DNA of 64,000 nucleotides from Vibrio natriegens NBRC 15636 = ATCC 14048 = DSM 759 (GTDB lineage: Bacteria; Pseudomonadota; Gammaproteobacteria; Enterobacterales; Vibrionaceae): contig NZ_CP141822.1 of the NCBI RefSeq assembly GCF_035621455.1, forward strand, positions 2,542,001 through 2,606,000, given 5' to 3'. A program made the position numbers and the translations under genes. The notes under the pieces are model-generated. The model searched no databases, was not told the DNA's origin, and saw only the letters and a list, made by a program, of their open reading frames with translations. This document shows positions 47,986 through 57,944 of the stretch, in pieces (positions within the stretch are counted from its first letter, which is position 1; each line of letters opens with the position of its first letter).

Positions 47986-48103
47986 GGCGTCCACAAGCCC
48001 TTTATATTCAAAGTTAAATCAAATACAGTACCGTAAATCTATGACTTAACAGTTATACATAGCTTTTAAAAATAACCCAATACTTACAAGGAACAGCAAC
48101 GTT

Positions 48104-49381
48104 TTGGACGACATATCTACGGGTATCTTATTTGCGCTACTCGCGTGTCTTATCGTCATATCAGGTTACTTTTCCGGTTCAGAAACAGGGATGATGTCAC
48201 TGAACCGTTATCGCTTGAAACACTTAGCCAAAAATGGGCATAAGGGAGCAAAGCGTGTCGAAAAATTATTGGACCGTCCGGATCGCCTGATCGGTCTTAT
48301 TCTTATCGGCAATAACCTTGTGAACATCCTCGCTTCTGCAATTGCGACTATTATCGGCATGCGCCTCTACGGTGACATGGGTGTGGCGATTGCGACTGGT
48401 GCGCTCACCATGGTGGTTTTGGTGTTTGCCGAAGTGACGCCAAAAACTATTGCCGCTTTGTATCCAGAGCGCGTGTCTTATACCAGCAGCATTCTGTTGA
48501 CCATTCTGATGAAGTTGCTTTCACCACTTGTGCTGCTTGTAAACTTCATTACCAATGGCTTTATTCGTCTGCTTGGGGTAAAGGCGGATCACTCTGTGGA
48601 AGATCACCTCAGCTCAGAAGAATTACGTACAGTAGTAAATGAAGCCGGCGGCCTTATCCCTCGTCGCCACCAAGATATGCTGGTGTCCATCCTAGATCTT
48701 GAGCACGTCACGGTAAACGATATTATGGTGCCACGTAATGAAATTACTGGTATCGACATCAACGACGACTGGAAGTCTATCGTTCGTCAGTTAACGCACT
48801 CACCACATGGCCGTATCGTTTTTTACCGCGACCAAATCGATGAAGTGGTCGGCATGCTGCGTTTGCGTGAGGCTTACCGCCTGATGCTGGAAAAGAATGA
48901 GTTCACCAAAGAGACATTACTGCGTGCGGCTGATGAGGTGTACTACATCCCTGAAGGTACGCCTCTGAACGTGCAGATGTTGAAGTTCCAGCGCAATAAA
49001 CAGCGCATTGGCCTTATCGTTGATGAGTATGGTGACATTATTGGCTTGGTAACGCTTGAAGATATCCTGGAAGAGATCATCGGTGAGTTTACCACTTCGA
49101 TCTCACCAAGCTTATCTGATGAAATCAGCCCACAAGGGGATGGCAGCTTCTTGATTGAAGGTAGCACCAATATCCGTGACATCAATAAAGGTCTGAAATG
49201 GCATCTGCCGACTGATGGTCCTCGTACACTAAACGGCTTGATCTTAGAGCACTTAGAAGACATTCCCGAAAGTCACCTGAGCGTGCAAGTGTCCGGACAT
49301 CCGATGGAAATTGTCGAGATTGAAGAGAACCGAATTAAGTTAGTTCGCGTCTACCCTAAACGGAAGAAAGGCAGTAACTAA
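48104..49381 (+). CDS. yfjD: CNNM/CorC-type membrane protein with CBS domains (YfjD/CorB)
   Basis: 425 residues. A DUF21/CNNM membrane region (about 1-180, with SGYFSGSETGMMSLNRYRLKHL and FAEVTPKTIAALYPE), a CBS pair (about 195-330), and a CorC_HlyC C-terminal domain (about 345-420). The family is linked to magnesium export or cobalt/magnesium homeostasis. The start appears to be TTG at 48104 with AAGGAAC upstream; no in-frame ATG or GTG is nearby. Downstream of ypjD as in E. coli. Confidence 0.92.
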   Translation: MDDISTGILFALLACLIVISGYFSGSETGMMSLNRYRLKHLAKNGHKGAKRVEKLLDRPDRLIGLILIGNNLVNILASAIATIIGMRLYGDMGVAIATGALTMVVLVFAEVTPKTIAALYPERVSYTSSILLTILMKLLSPLVLLVNFITNGFIRLLGVKADHSVEDHLSSEELRTVVNEAGGLIPRRHQDMLVSILDLEHVTVNDIMVPRNEITGIDINDDWKSIVRQLTHSPHGRIVFYRDQIDEVVGMLRLREAYRLMLEKNEFTKETLLRAADEVYYIPEGTPLNVQMLKFQRNKQRIGLIVDEYGDIIGLVTLEDILEEIIGEFTTSISPSLSDEISPQGDGSFLIEGSTNIRDINKGLKWHLPTDGPRTLNGLILEHLEDIPESHLSVQVSGHPMEIVEIEENRIKLVRVYPKRKKGSN

Positions 49382-49405
49382 AAGTAATCTGTTTACAGAC
49401 ACATA

Positions 49406-49431
49406 AAAAGAGCCTGACATTGTCAGGCTCA
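49406..49431. terminator. Terminator between yfjD and luxS
   Basis: GAGCCTGAC, ATT, GTCAGGCTC; on the minus strand TTTTT follows, so it mainly serves luxS. Confidence 0.88.
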
Positions 49432-49465
49432 TTTCGTTAAATCATTTGATAAGACAACTCAGGTC

Positions 49466-49984
49466 TTAGTCGATACGCAGTTCTTTTAACATCGACTCAG
49501 GCAGAGCTAGCTCATCATTTTTATTCACTGACACACCCGCGTCCAGAATGTTTTTCGCAATTTGCTTTGCTTCATCCAGTGAGTGCATTGCCGCAGTGCC
49601 ACATTGGTATTCATTTAGCTCAGGGATTTTGTTCTGACTTTCTACTTTCAGTACATCTTCCATTGATGCAATCCAAGCATCCGCGACTTGTTGCTCTGAA
49701 GGCGTACCGATCAGGCTCATGTAGAATCCAGTACGACATCCCATTGGTGAAATATCAATGATCTCAACGCTGTCACCGTTTAGATGGCTACGCATAAAGC
49801 CAGCGTAAAGGTGCTCTAGTGTATGGATGCCTTTCTCTGAAAGGATATCTTTGTTTGGTGCAGTAAAGCGTAAATCGAAGACAGTAATGGTGTCCCCTTT
49901 TGGGGTTTGCATGGTTTTCGCGACTCGCACAGCAGGTGCATTCATACGAGTGTGATCCACAGTAAAACTATCGAGTAAAGGCAT
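49466..49984 (-). CDS. luxS: S-ribosylhomocysteine lyase LuxS
   Basis: 172 residues. Metal ligands H54, H58 and C128, with general base Glu57 and catalytic Cys83, all visible ([21 protein letters not shown]). It cleaves S-ribosylhomocysteine to homocysteine and DPD, the precursor of autoinducer-2. CAGGAGAG gives a strong ribosome site. Upstream of it on the same strand are the transglycosylase-like gene and gshA, an order typical of vibrios; gshA uses the cysteine that LuxS-derived homocysteine can supply. Confidence 0.98.
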   Translation of the reverse strand: MPLLDSFTVDHTRMNAPAVRVAKTMQTPKGDTITVFDLRFTAPNKDILSEKGIHTLEHLYAGFMRSHLNGDSVEIIDISPMGCRTGFYMSLIGTPSEQQVADAWIASMEDVLKVESQNKIPELNEYQCGTAAMHSLDEAKQIAKNILDAGVSVNKNDELALPESMLKELRID

Positions 49985-50053
49985 TACATCTCTCCTGATT
50001 GTAATCTCAACACCTTACGGTATTGGTTTGATTTCTGTTTATCCCTATGAGGG

Positions 50054-50665
50054 TTAAAAGAACCAGCTGCTGTTGTCTTCCAGTTCCTGACGACATTGTT
50101 TCAGCTGCCAGCCATAATTCTTCGCGGTTTGTTCTACACGTCTCGCGACTTTAACTAAGCTAGGTTTCCTTTTATAGGTTCCGCGCTGATAACCACCTCT
50201 CCCTTCATGATAGGCAAGATACTGGTTATATGGGTCCCATAAAGAGATACCAAGCTGGCGACGGGTTTCGTGGGTATACCAACCGACAAACATCATAGCG
50301 TCATCAAAGTTAGTACGCGAGCCACCTTGCCCGGTCGAATCCTGAAAATCGTCCCAGGCGGGATCTTGCGCCTGAGCGTAGCCATATGCGCTACTGACTC
50401 TACCCCAAGGGATAAAGCCCAGCACATAATCTTTGGGTGGTTTTGCGTCGTGTCGGTATCCGCTCTCTTGCTTGATAATCGCCATTGCGACATGGATCGG
50501 AGTACCCCACTCTTCTTCCATATCTTTCGCATCATCATACCAGCCAGATTTTTCGCGGAATATCTCACATAGATTATCTTGCTGCTGTGGTGGTGCCGTC
50601 GCACATCCGGCGAGCAACACACTACCTAACACCGATACAACCAGAGGCTTAATATTCAATCCCAC
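50054..50665 (-). CDS. Lipoprotein with lytic-transglycosylase-like (SLT) domain
   Basis: 203 residues. A signal peptide ends in the lipobox LLAGC (Cys near 21). The lysozyme-like domain has the catalytic-type Glu in AIIKQESGYR and later SAYGYAQAQDPAWDDFQ and YHEGRGGY. This is the family of small SLT lipoproteins located between luxS and gshA in vibrios. Probable outer-membrane anchored peptidoglycan enzyme; activity is inferred. 18 bp after gshA, so probably cotranscribed. Confidence 0.82.
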   Translation of the reverse strand: MGLNIKPLVVSVLGSVLLAGCATAPPQQQDNLCEIFREKSGWYDDAKDMEEEWGTPIHVAMAIIKQESGYRHDAKPPKDYVLGFIPWGRVSSAYGYAQAQDPAWDDFQDSTGQGGSRTNFDDAMMFVGWYTHETRRQLGISLWDPYNQYLAYHEGRGGYQRGTYKRKPSLVKVARRVEQTAKNYGWQLKQCRQELEDNSSWFF

Positions 50666-50683
50666 CCAATCCTTACTACTCTG

Positions 50684-52252
50684 TTATTGTTTTAAATAAG
50701 AAAAATAGTCTTCCAGGAAGTCATCAAAAGACATCGTGTCACTTAGCTCTGCTTGCTTTTGCTTTTCAACCGATGCTAACGCTTCCTGTTCCATCACTTC
50801 TTGTGAGTAATGCTGGTAGCCGTGATTCAGGTTATCTTCACGATGCTTCATACCAAGTGAACAACCTACTTTACCTAAGCCGCCCAACTCCTTGGTCAGT
50901 TCCAGCAATTGACCAGAAGTCGTCAATTCAGGTTCATCAATCCAGCCAGTTAACTTATCGCAAACCTCTTGGTAAGCATTATCACCGTTCACTTCATCCA
51001 TCATCACAGCAATTTGGCGTAGATCTGCAAACACGCGGTGAGCCCACTCTTGTAGAGGTAAGCGCTCACCTTGGCAACCGATCTGAAGCATCAAGCCTTT
51101 TTCACGGCCCGATACAATGACTTTGTTCCAGTTATCACGCCAACACTCCAGTTCACAGTTATCCATTGGTTCTGAGTCTGACAGTGCTGCCCAAGTCAGG
51201 AACAGGTCGAGGAAGCGAACTTGCTCTTCAGTTATGCCTACTGGGCTGAATGGGTTCACGTCCAATGAACGAACTTCAATATATTCAACACCCGCACGCT
51301 TTAACGCTTCTGATGGTTTCTCACCACTTTTAGCCACTCGTTTAGGGCGAATTGGCGCGTACAATTCGTTTTCTATTTGCAACACATTCGAATTGAGCTG
51401 ACGGTACTCGCCATCAACTTTCACACCAATTTTTGCGAACTCTTCTGACGGACGACGAATAGCATCACTTAAACCTTCCAGATACTGGTCAATACTATTG
51501 AAGCCAATCTTTAGCGAACTCTGTGCATTATTCGTGTAACCAAGGTCGCTCAGACGCAAAGACGTTGATTTCGGTAAGAATAACGTTCCACCCAAGCTCT
51601 CAAACGGTAAGCTTGTTTCTCGGCCTTGAATAAACGAACCACACAACGCAGGCGAAGCACCAAAGAAGTAGGGAATCATCCAACCAAAACGATAGTAGTT
51701 ACGAATGAGGGCAAAATAGGCATCGGATTTGGTTTCCTGACGAGCCTCTTCATCCTGCTCACCATATAGGGCATCCCAAAACGATTCTGGGAACGAGAAG
51801 TTGAAGTGAACACCCGAAATGATCTGCATTAAGCTGCCATAACGGCGTTTCAAACCCTCTCGGTAGAGCGTTTTCATTCGAGCTGCGTTAGACGATCCGT
51901 ACTGTGCCAGATTAATATTATCTTCACTGGCGACATAACATGGCATAGAAAGCGGCCACATTTTTTCTTCACCCATTTTAGTTTGAGTAAAGTGATGAAT
52001 ATCTTTCAGTTGTGCCATTAGCTCCGGAACATCATGAGAAACCGGAGTAATGAACTCCAGTAACGACTCTGAAAAGTCCGTGGTAATCCACTGGTTTGTG
52101 AACGCTGAGCCCAATCCCTCTGGATGAGGTGTTGTTGCTAGCTGTCCATCCTGACGATAGCGTAACGTTTCACGCTCAACACCGCGTCCAAACTGTTTAA
52201 ATACTTCCGGGTTTGATGCAACTTTTTCCAGTCGCGCAGCAAAATCAGTCAA
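50684..52252 (-). CDS. gshA: Glutamate-cysteine ligase
   Basis: 522 residues (E. coli 518). [15 protein letters not shown] at the N-terminus, then [25 protein letters not shown] and [17 protein letters not shown] are signatures of the proteobacterial GshA type. First step of glutathione synthesis: ATP-dependent joining of Glu and Cys. The Shine-Dalgarno is weak. A 156-bp gap separates it from the M16 gene. Confidence 0.97.
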   Translation of the reverse strand: MTDFAARLEKVASNPEVFKQFGRGVERETLRYRQDGQLATTPHPEGLGSAFTNQWITTDFSESLLEFITPVSHDVPELMAQLKDIHHFTQTKMGEEKMWPLSMPCYVASEDNINLAQYGSSNAARMKTLYREGLKRRYGSLMQIISGVHFNFSFPESFWDALYGEQDEEARQETKSDAYFALIRNYYRFGWMIPYFFGASPALCGSFIQGRETSLPFESLGGTLFLPKSTSLRLSDLGYTNNAQSSLKIGFNSIDQYLEGLSDAIRRPSEEFAKIGVKVDGEYRQLNSNVLQIENELYAPIRPKRVAKSGEKPSEALKRAGVEYIEVRSLDVNPFSPVGITEEQVRFLDLFLTWAALSDSEPMDNCELECWRDNWNKVIVSGREKGLMLQIGCQGERLPLQEWAHRVFADLRQIAVMMDEVNGDNAYQEVCDKLTGWIDEPELTTSGQLLELTKELGGLGKVGCSLGMKHREDNLNHGYQHYSQEVMEQEALASVEKQKQAELSDTMSFDDFLEDYFSYLKQ

Positions 52253-52408
52253 AATGAGGTTCGCTTATATTAGGAGCAGGCCACTTGCCATCCGAAGCAA
52301 GTGAAAGCTAAGTTATTGATATTTAGTTCATCTAGATAAAGAACCCATGAAAAGTCACTTATCTAGATGTATAGCGGAGAGCACGCCCTCCGCTATTAGA
52401 TGTGTACT

Positions 52409-55252
52409 CTATCGAATGATTTCAAGCTCTTCTACGTCTTTCCCCAACTTTTCTAATTGAGGGCGAAGTGATTTTGCATCGCCAACCACAATGATTTGGT
52501 AGTCATTAGGGTCAAACCACTTCTGTGCGAGAGTGTTAAGCGTCTGCTTGTCCACGGTTTCCACAATCGCATTTCGCTGCTGAAGATAGTCTTTATCAAG
52601 GTTGTACTTAAAGATATCACTGATGAGCTCCGCCTTTTGTGTTGGAGTTTCATATTTCAGTGCATCTTTTTGTCCTACTGCCTGGCGCATAAACGTCAAT
52701 TCATCGTCCGTCATACCAGCTTGAGAGAATTCATTCAGTTCATTCTTCATTTCCATGATCGAAGCAATGGTCGCATCAGCACGCACTTGTGCGGTGAATA
52801 CAACGGAGCCTGTTTCCGGATTGCCAGAGAAGTAGCCATATGCACCGTAAGTGTAACCTTTGTCTTCACGCAGGTTTTGGTTGATACGGCTGTTAAAGTT
52901 ACCTGCCAGGTTGAAGTTAGCCAACTGACCCAGGAAGAATTCTCCCGTAGCATCGTATGGCACCCCTTGGCGAACCATCATAACCACACTTTGTGGTGCT
53001 CCTGGTTTGTCGACAAGGTGAACTTTTTGCGTTCCCAATGCTGGAATACTTTGCGGCGCATATAGCGGTGCTGCGTCATCCTGCCAGTTAGCCCAGAACG
53101 CTAACTGTTGCTCGATATCTTGTTTGCTCACATCACCTACCACGGTGATCTGTGCACCTTGTGGGGTGTAGTGTGTTGCGTAAAACTCACGGATATCATT
53201 GAGGGTCAGCGCTTCCATTCCGGCTTGCGTACCATCCTTAGGGCGCGCAAAAATGGAATCACCGAAAAGTACCTGGCGACTAGCTTGCGAAGCCATCCAG
53301 CTTGGGCTTTGGTGCTCATAAACCAATCCTTCCAGAGCTTGCTGTTTCACGCGTTCAAAATCTTCTTGTTTGAATGCAGGTGATAGCAGCATCTCTTCGA
53401 CGATCTTCAAGGTTGGCGCTAGGTTTTTCTCCAAAGCAGAAACACTGATGTTGGTCGTATATCCTGTTGCATCGACAGAAATAACACTACCGAGCTTATC
53501 CAGCTCAGCCTGAATCTCTTCCATGCTGCGTTTGGTTGTGCCTTCCTGAAGCATCGAAGCGGTTAGCTGTGCCAGCCCTTCCTTACCTTTTTCGACAAAA
53601 CGAGTGCCTGCTGGCAGGCTGAATTGCATCATAACGGTAGGCGTTTCATTACTCACTGCACCCAAGAGTTCAGAGCCGTTGTCGAAGTGCACATCATATA
53701 AGTCCGGCATAGTGGCTTGTACAGGATCACCAATTGGTGGCTGAACGGAGCGATCAAAATTATCGGTAGCTCGGCGGTAAGCAAGCTGATCATCAGTGAT
53801 CTTTTTGTATTCAGGTAGTGTACGCTCAGGCGTGACAAACGTCGCTGGTTTGACAGCAAGATCGGTTTTACCCGTTGGAACCACACTTAAGGTCACTTTG
53901 GATTTACCCTGAATAAAATCACGGTACACTTTATCAACAGAGTCAGGAGTCACAGCTCGAATTTGTTCTAGCTGCTTTTCAATTAAGTCAGGCTGGCCAA
54001 AGAAAGTTTCGTTAGAGGCTAACTGTGTCACCTTGCCTTTTACGCTTTCCAACGCAAAAATCGCATCGGCTTCAGCCTTACCGGTAAGCTGCTCGAGACG
54101 CTGTTCTGTTACACCTGTGTCAGCAAATTTATTTAAAGACTGCATTACGTCGTCATACAGTTTAGATAAATCGCCTTTGTCGCCAGAGTCTCCCATCGCA
54201 TAGACAAAGAAGGTACATGCCAGCTCTGCACAGTCGTGGAATGAACCCGCATCAACCGCTTTCTGTGTTTTCACCAGATCTTGATAAAGTAAGCTGTTGG
54301 TTCCGCCACCAAGTACTTCGGATAAGGTATCCAGTGACGCTTGGCTTGCTTCGCCATCGTAAGTCGTTGGCCACGCGATCATCACCATTGGCTGCTGAAT
54401 ACGGTCTTCTAGCGTAATGTATTTGCTTTCGGTCAGCGTTGCTGGTTGTTTTGCCGCATTCTCAACTTCTGGACCACGAGGAATAGAGCCAAAGTACTTG
54501 TTAACCCAAGCCAGCGTCTTTTCAACATCCAGATCACCACCTATCGTCAGCGTGGCGTTATTTGGGCCATACCATCGCAAGAAAAAGGCTTTCAGATCAT
54601 TAACATCAACGCGATCTAAATCTTCCACATAACCGATTGTTTGCCATGAGTAAGGGTGGCCTTCTGGATATAACGCTTCTGACATGCGTTCCCAAATCAA
54701 ACCATATGGACGGTTATCGTAACGTTGAGCACGTTCGTTCTTAACCGTAGAACGTTGAATTTCAAACTTATGCTGTGAAACTGCGTCAAGCAAGAAACCC
54801 ATACGATCAGATTCGAGCCAAAGCATTTTCTCTAGCTGATTGGCTGGTACAGTTTCAAAGTAGTTAGTTCGGTCTCGGTTGGTTGTCCCGTTGAGTGTAC
54901 CACCAGCCTCAGTGATGATTTTGAAATGCTCTTGGTCACCCACGTTCTCTGAGCCTTGGAACATCATGTGCTCGAAGAAGTGTGCAAACCCAGACTTACC
55001 GATTTCTTCACGGGCAGAACCAACATGATAAGTCATATCAACGTGCACCAGCGGATCTGAATCTTCTGGTGCGAGAATGACGGTCAATCCGTTATCAAGC
55101 TTGTATTTTTGGTATGGGATTTTAACTTTGCCTTCTTCCGCTTGTGATGACTCTACGAAAGTGATCCCCTCTGGCAGTGAAGAAACAGGGGATTGTGATG
55201 CACAACCCGTGATCACGAGCAGTGAACACGCGCCAACCCAAAACATTCTCAT
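52409..55252 (-). CDS. M16-family zinc metalloprotease lipoprotein
   Basis: 947 residues. A lipoprotein signal (LVITGC, Cys about residue 17) precedes two M16 units. The first carries HFFEH (inverted zinc motif) near residue 91 and the downstream ligand Glu in the NERAQRYD region; the second half lacks the motif, as usual for this pitrilysin-like duplicated family. Predicted envelope peptidase degrading small peptides. The ATG is just preceded by an AAGG-type site. Downstream of yqaA. Confidence 0.9.
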   Translation of the reverse strand: MRMFWVGACSLLVITGCASQSPVSSLPEGITFVESSQAEEGKVKIPYQKYKLDNGLTVILAPEDSDPLVHVDMTYHVGSAREEIGKSGFAHFFEHMMFQGSENVGDQEHFKIITEAGGTLNGTTNRDRTNYFETVPANQLEKMLWLESDRMGFLLDAVSQHKFEIQRSTVKNERAQRYDNRPYGLIWERMSEALYPEGHPYSWQTIGYVEDLDRVDVNDLKAFFLRWYGPNNATLTIGGDLDVEKTLAWVNKYFGSIPRGPEVENAAKQPATLTESKYITLEDRIQQPMVMIAWPTTYDGEASQASLDTLSEVLGGGTNSLLYQDLVKTQKAVDAGSFHDCAELACTFFVYAMGDSGDKGDLSKLYDDVMQSLNKFADTGVTEQRLEQLTGKAEADAIFALESVKGKVTQLASNETFFGQPDLIEKQLEQIRAVTPDSVDKVYRDFIQGKSKVTLSVVPTGKTDLAVKPATFVTPERTLPEYKKITDDQLAYRRATDNFDRSVQPPIGDPVQATMPDLYDVHFDNGSELLGAVSNETPTVMMQFSLPAGTRFVEKGKEGLAQLTASMLQEGTTKRSMEEIQAELDKLGSVISVDATGYTTNISVSALEKNLAPTLKIVEEMLLSPAFKQEDFERVKQQALEGLVYEHQSPSWMASQASRQVLFGDSIFARPKDGTQAGMEALTLNDIREFYATHYTPQGAQITVVGDVSKQDIEQQLAFWANWQDDAAPLYAPQSIPALGTQKVHLVDKPGAPQSVVMMVRQGVPYDATGEFFLGQLANFNLAGNFNSRINQNLREDKGYTYGAYGYFSGNPETGSVVFTAQVRADATIASIMEMKNELNEFSQAGMTDDELTFMRQAVGQKDALKYETPTQKAELISDIFKYNLDKDYLQQRNAIVETVDKQTLNTLAQKWFDPNDYQIIVVGDAKSLRPQLEKLGKDVEELEIIR

Positions 55253-55261
55253 GTACTTTCC

Positions 55262-55723
55262 TTAAAATAATCCGAGATAGATGGCTGCTAGAAGGCTGTA
55301 TCTAGCGGCCTTTCCAAAAAATATTAACATTACACACGGCAGGAATTTCATCCTTAACCACCCTGCCGCTAAGCACAGCGGGTCACCAACAATAGGTAGC
55401 CAACTGAAAAATAAAGCCCAGTAACCATATTTTGATAACCACTTTAACGCGGTATGGCCATGTTTTTCATCCTGGGTTTTATTGGGAATCCATAATCCAA
55501 GCCAGTAATTGGTCAAACCACCAAGGGTATTACCAATCGTAGCTACAGTGATGATGGAAAAGACGGAATATTGATTTAGAGAGAGGGTCGCTATGAGACC
55601 AGCCTCAGAGCCACCAGGAAGTAAGGTAGCACTGAGAAAACCTGTCATAAAAAGCACCCACAATGCTGACCCAGAAAACCAAAGCGCGATGTTCTCAAAG
55701 CCAGCATTGAATGCTTCTAACAT
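55262..55723 (-). CDS. yqaA: YqaA/DedA-like small membrane protein
   Basis: 153 residues with about four membrane segments: LFMTGFLSATLLPGGSEAGL, LGGLTNYWLGLW and KYGYWALFFSWLPIVGDPLCLAAGWL, matching E. coli YqaA of the VTT superfamily. Such proteins are implicated in lipid scrambling or proton-linked envelope homeostasis; the role of YqaA is not defined. It overlaps the upstream oxidoreductase by seven bases and is nine bases from the M16 gene. Confidence 0.88.
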   Translation of the reverse strand: MLEAFNAGFENIALWFSGSALWVLFMTGFLSATLLPGGSEAGLIATLSLNQYSVFSIITVATIGNTLGGLTNYWLGLWIPNKTQDEKHGHTALKWLSKYGYWALFFSWLPIVGDPLCLAAGWLRMKFLPCVMLIFFGKAARYSLLAAIYLGLF

Positions 55724-56667
55724 GTCATATCAAGCAAAACCTTGCCTCGAGTGCGCCCAGACTCCACTTGTTCGTGAGCTGCGACAACCTCGTCCATTGG
55801 GTAGACATGTTGAACCTCTGTTTTTAGTAAACCTACATCAGCCATATACAGTAAAGAATCCAGCTGCTCTGGCTTAGGCTCAACTAACATACCGTTCGCT
55901 TCTAAGCCCAACTGTTTCGCTTGTTCGCAAATCTTCTCGGCAGTAATCGTAGGAATAGTCACAATCCTAGCATTAGGCTTGAGACATTTGAGAGCGTCCA
56001 GAGCCGCATCTCCACCCACTAAATCAATTAAAACATCTATATCTTCAACACGTTCTGACACTGGTCCTAATTGATAGTTCACTGCATGGGCACCAAGTGA
56101 GGTGAGATAATCGACATTTCGCTCACTACAAGTTGTAAAAACCTCAGCCTTACTTGCGACAGCCAGTTGCACCGCAATGTGTCCTACGCCACCCGCACCA
56201 GCAAGCACTAAAACACGATCGCTTTCTGTGACGTTAGCTTTCTCCAGTGCCTGAGCCGCGGTTTGGCCGGCAAGAGGAAGCACTGCCGCCGATTCCAAAG
56301 GAACATTACTTGGTACGCGGCTCAGTTCTGATTCAGGCACAGATACATATTGACTGTATCCGCCACCTCTTACTGGAAAACCAATGAAACCAGCTACCTT
56401 ATCTCCAACAGCAAAGCGGGATGTTTGCTCTCCACAAGATACGACTTCCCCTGAAATGTCATATCCCGGAACCCAAGGCAGATTGTCTTTGTTTTGCGCC
56501 GCAGCCCAGCCCAGACCTGCACGAGTCTTCACATCAATAGGATTAATGCCAGAAAAAGAAACCTTAACTAACACTTCACCTGACTGTGGTGACGGTGTTG
56601 GGGCATGTTGAACCGCAAGTACGCTTGCTTCTCCAAATTCAGTGATAACTATTTGTTTGTGTTCCAT
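55717..56667 (-). CDS. NADP-dependent quinone oxidoreductase (MDR family)
   Basis: 316 residues from the ATG at 56667, which has AAGGA upstream; a longer frame reaches 56706 into the oadB terminator. MDR signatures: GINPIDVKTRAGLG, PGYDISGEVVSCG, the Rossmann motif AGAGGVGHIAVQLA near 145-160. No structural or catalytic zinc cysteines of the alcohol-dehydrogenase type are seen, so a zinc-independent quinone/enone reductase is likely. Substrate unknown. Confidence 0.88.
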   Translation of the reverse strand: MEHKQIVITEFGEASVLAVQHAPTPSPQSGEVLVKVSFSGINPIDVKTRAGLGWAAAQNKDNLPWVPGYDISGEVVSCGEQTSRFAVGDKVAGFIGFPVRGGGYSQYVSVPESELSRVPSNVPLESAAVLPLAGQTAAQALEKANVTESDRVLVLAGAGGVGHIAVQLAVASKAEVFTTCSERNVDYLTSLGAHAVNYQLGPVSERVEDIDVLIDLVGGDAALDALKCLKPNARIVTIPTITAEKICEQAKQLGLEANGMLVEPKPEQLDSLLYMADVGLLKTEVQHVYPMDEVVAAHEQVESGRTRGKVLLDMTC

Positions 56668-56686
56668 AAACCATTCCTTGAAAGAC

Positions 56687-56712
56687 AAAAAGGGATGCCG
56701 AAGCATCCCTTT
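56687..56712 (-). terminator. Terminator of oadGAB
   Basis: On the minus strand AAAGGGATGC, TTCG tetraloop, GCATCCCTTT, then TTG. 95 bp after the oadB stop. Confidence 0.9.
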
Positions 56713-56804
56713 GACTATAAACCATTTTGTTTAGCTAAGTTAATGGCTGTAAGCGGATAATTTAATCCCCCACACAGTCACTGCGCGAGTATGTTACCCA
56801 CACA

Positions 56805-57935
56805 CTAGCCGACCAGTGCAAGCAGAATACCTGCCGCTACTGCAGAGCCAAGAACACCCGCTACGTTAGGACCCATAGCGTGCATCAACAAGAAGTTTTG
56901 TGGGTTTGCATCCAAGCCCACTTTGTTCACCACTCGCGCCGCCATTGGCACAGCAGAAACACCAGCCGCGCCGATAAGTGGGTTGATGTCCTCTTTCGAG
57001 AACTTGTTGAGTAACTTCGCCATTAGAACGCCAGCTGCTGTACCGATACTGAAAGCAACCGCGCCCAAAGCCAAAATACCAAGCGTTTCCAAGTTTAGGA
57101 ACTTATCTGCTTGCAACTTAGAACCAACACCAAGACCAAGGAAGATGGTCACGATATTGATAAGTTCGTTCTGGGCTGTCTTCGATAAACGATCGACGAC
57201 CCCTGCTTCACGCATCAAGTTACCCAAACAGAACATCCCTACCAGAGGTGTTGCAGATGGCAAAAACAGAATAGTCATCAACAGTACAGCTAGCGGGAAA
57301 ATCACTTTTTCCCACTTACCGACATGACGCAACTGAGCCATTTTTACCTGACGCTCTTCCTTCGTGGTTAACGCTTTCATGATTGGTGGCTGGATAATCG
57401 GCACCAACGCCATGTAGCTATATGCCGCAACCGCAATCGCGCCGAGTAAGTCTGGAGACAGTTTACTTGCCAGGAAAATAGCGGTTGGGCCGTCAGCACC
57501 ACCGATAATCGCAATTGACGATGCGTCTGCCATGGAGAATTCCATGCCCGGTACATAGTTCAGCAAAATCGCACCAAATAGCGTTGCAAAAATACCAAAC
57601 TGCGCCGCAGCACCTAACCAAAGCGTTTTAGGGTTCGCAATCAACGCGCCAAAGTCCGTCATTGCGCCAACGCCCATAAAGATCAACAGCGGGAATACAC
57701 CCGACTCAATCCCGATGTGGTAGACGTAGTACAGCAAACCACCCGGCTCGGTGAAACCCGCATTAGGAATGTTAGCTAAAATCGCACCAAAACCAATTGG
57801 AAGTAGAAGCAGGGGTTCAAAACCCTTTCGAATCGCCAAAAACAGCAGAGTACAGCCAACCAGCATCATGCAGATTTGGCCAAACTCAAAGTTAGCGATC
57901 CCTGTTTCTAACCATAGGGTCATCAATCCGTCCAT
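56805..57935 (-). CDS. oadB: Oxaloacetate decarboxylase beta subunit (sodium pump)
   Basis: 376 residues with about nine to eleven membrane segments. The conserved aspartate region [19 protein letters not shown] is present, as are [11 protein letters not shown] and [16 protein letters not shown]. It decarboxylates carboxybiotin and couples this to sodium export. Nine bases after oadA. Sodium pumping fits a marine Vibrio. Confidence 0.96.
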   Translation of the reverse strand: MDGLMTLWLETGIANFEFGQICMMLVGCTLLFLAIRKGFEPLLLLPIGFGAILANIPNAGFTEPGGLLYYVYHIGIESGVFPLLIFMGVGAMTDFGALIANPKTLWLGAAAQFGIFATLFGAILLNYVPGMEFSMADASSIAIIGGADGPTAIFLASKLSPDLLGAIAVAAYSYMALVPIIQPPIMKALTTKEERQVKMAQLRHVGKWEKVIFPLAVLLMTILFLPSATPLVGMFCLGNLMREAGVVDRLSKTAQNELINIVTIFLGLGVGSKLQADKFLNLETLGILALGAVAFSIGTAAGVLMAKLLNKFSKEDINPLIGAAGVSAVPMAARVVNKVGLDANPQNFLLMHAMGPNVAGVLGSAVAAGILLALVG

Positions 57936-57944
57936 GATACTCCC

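Noticed and set aside
52496..53065. 189-codon open frame opposite the M16 protease gene
   Set aside because: No recognisable domain or start signal; the opposite strand encodes an intact conserved protein.
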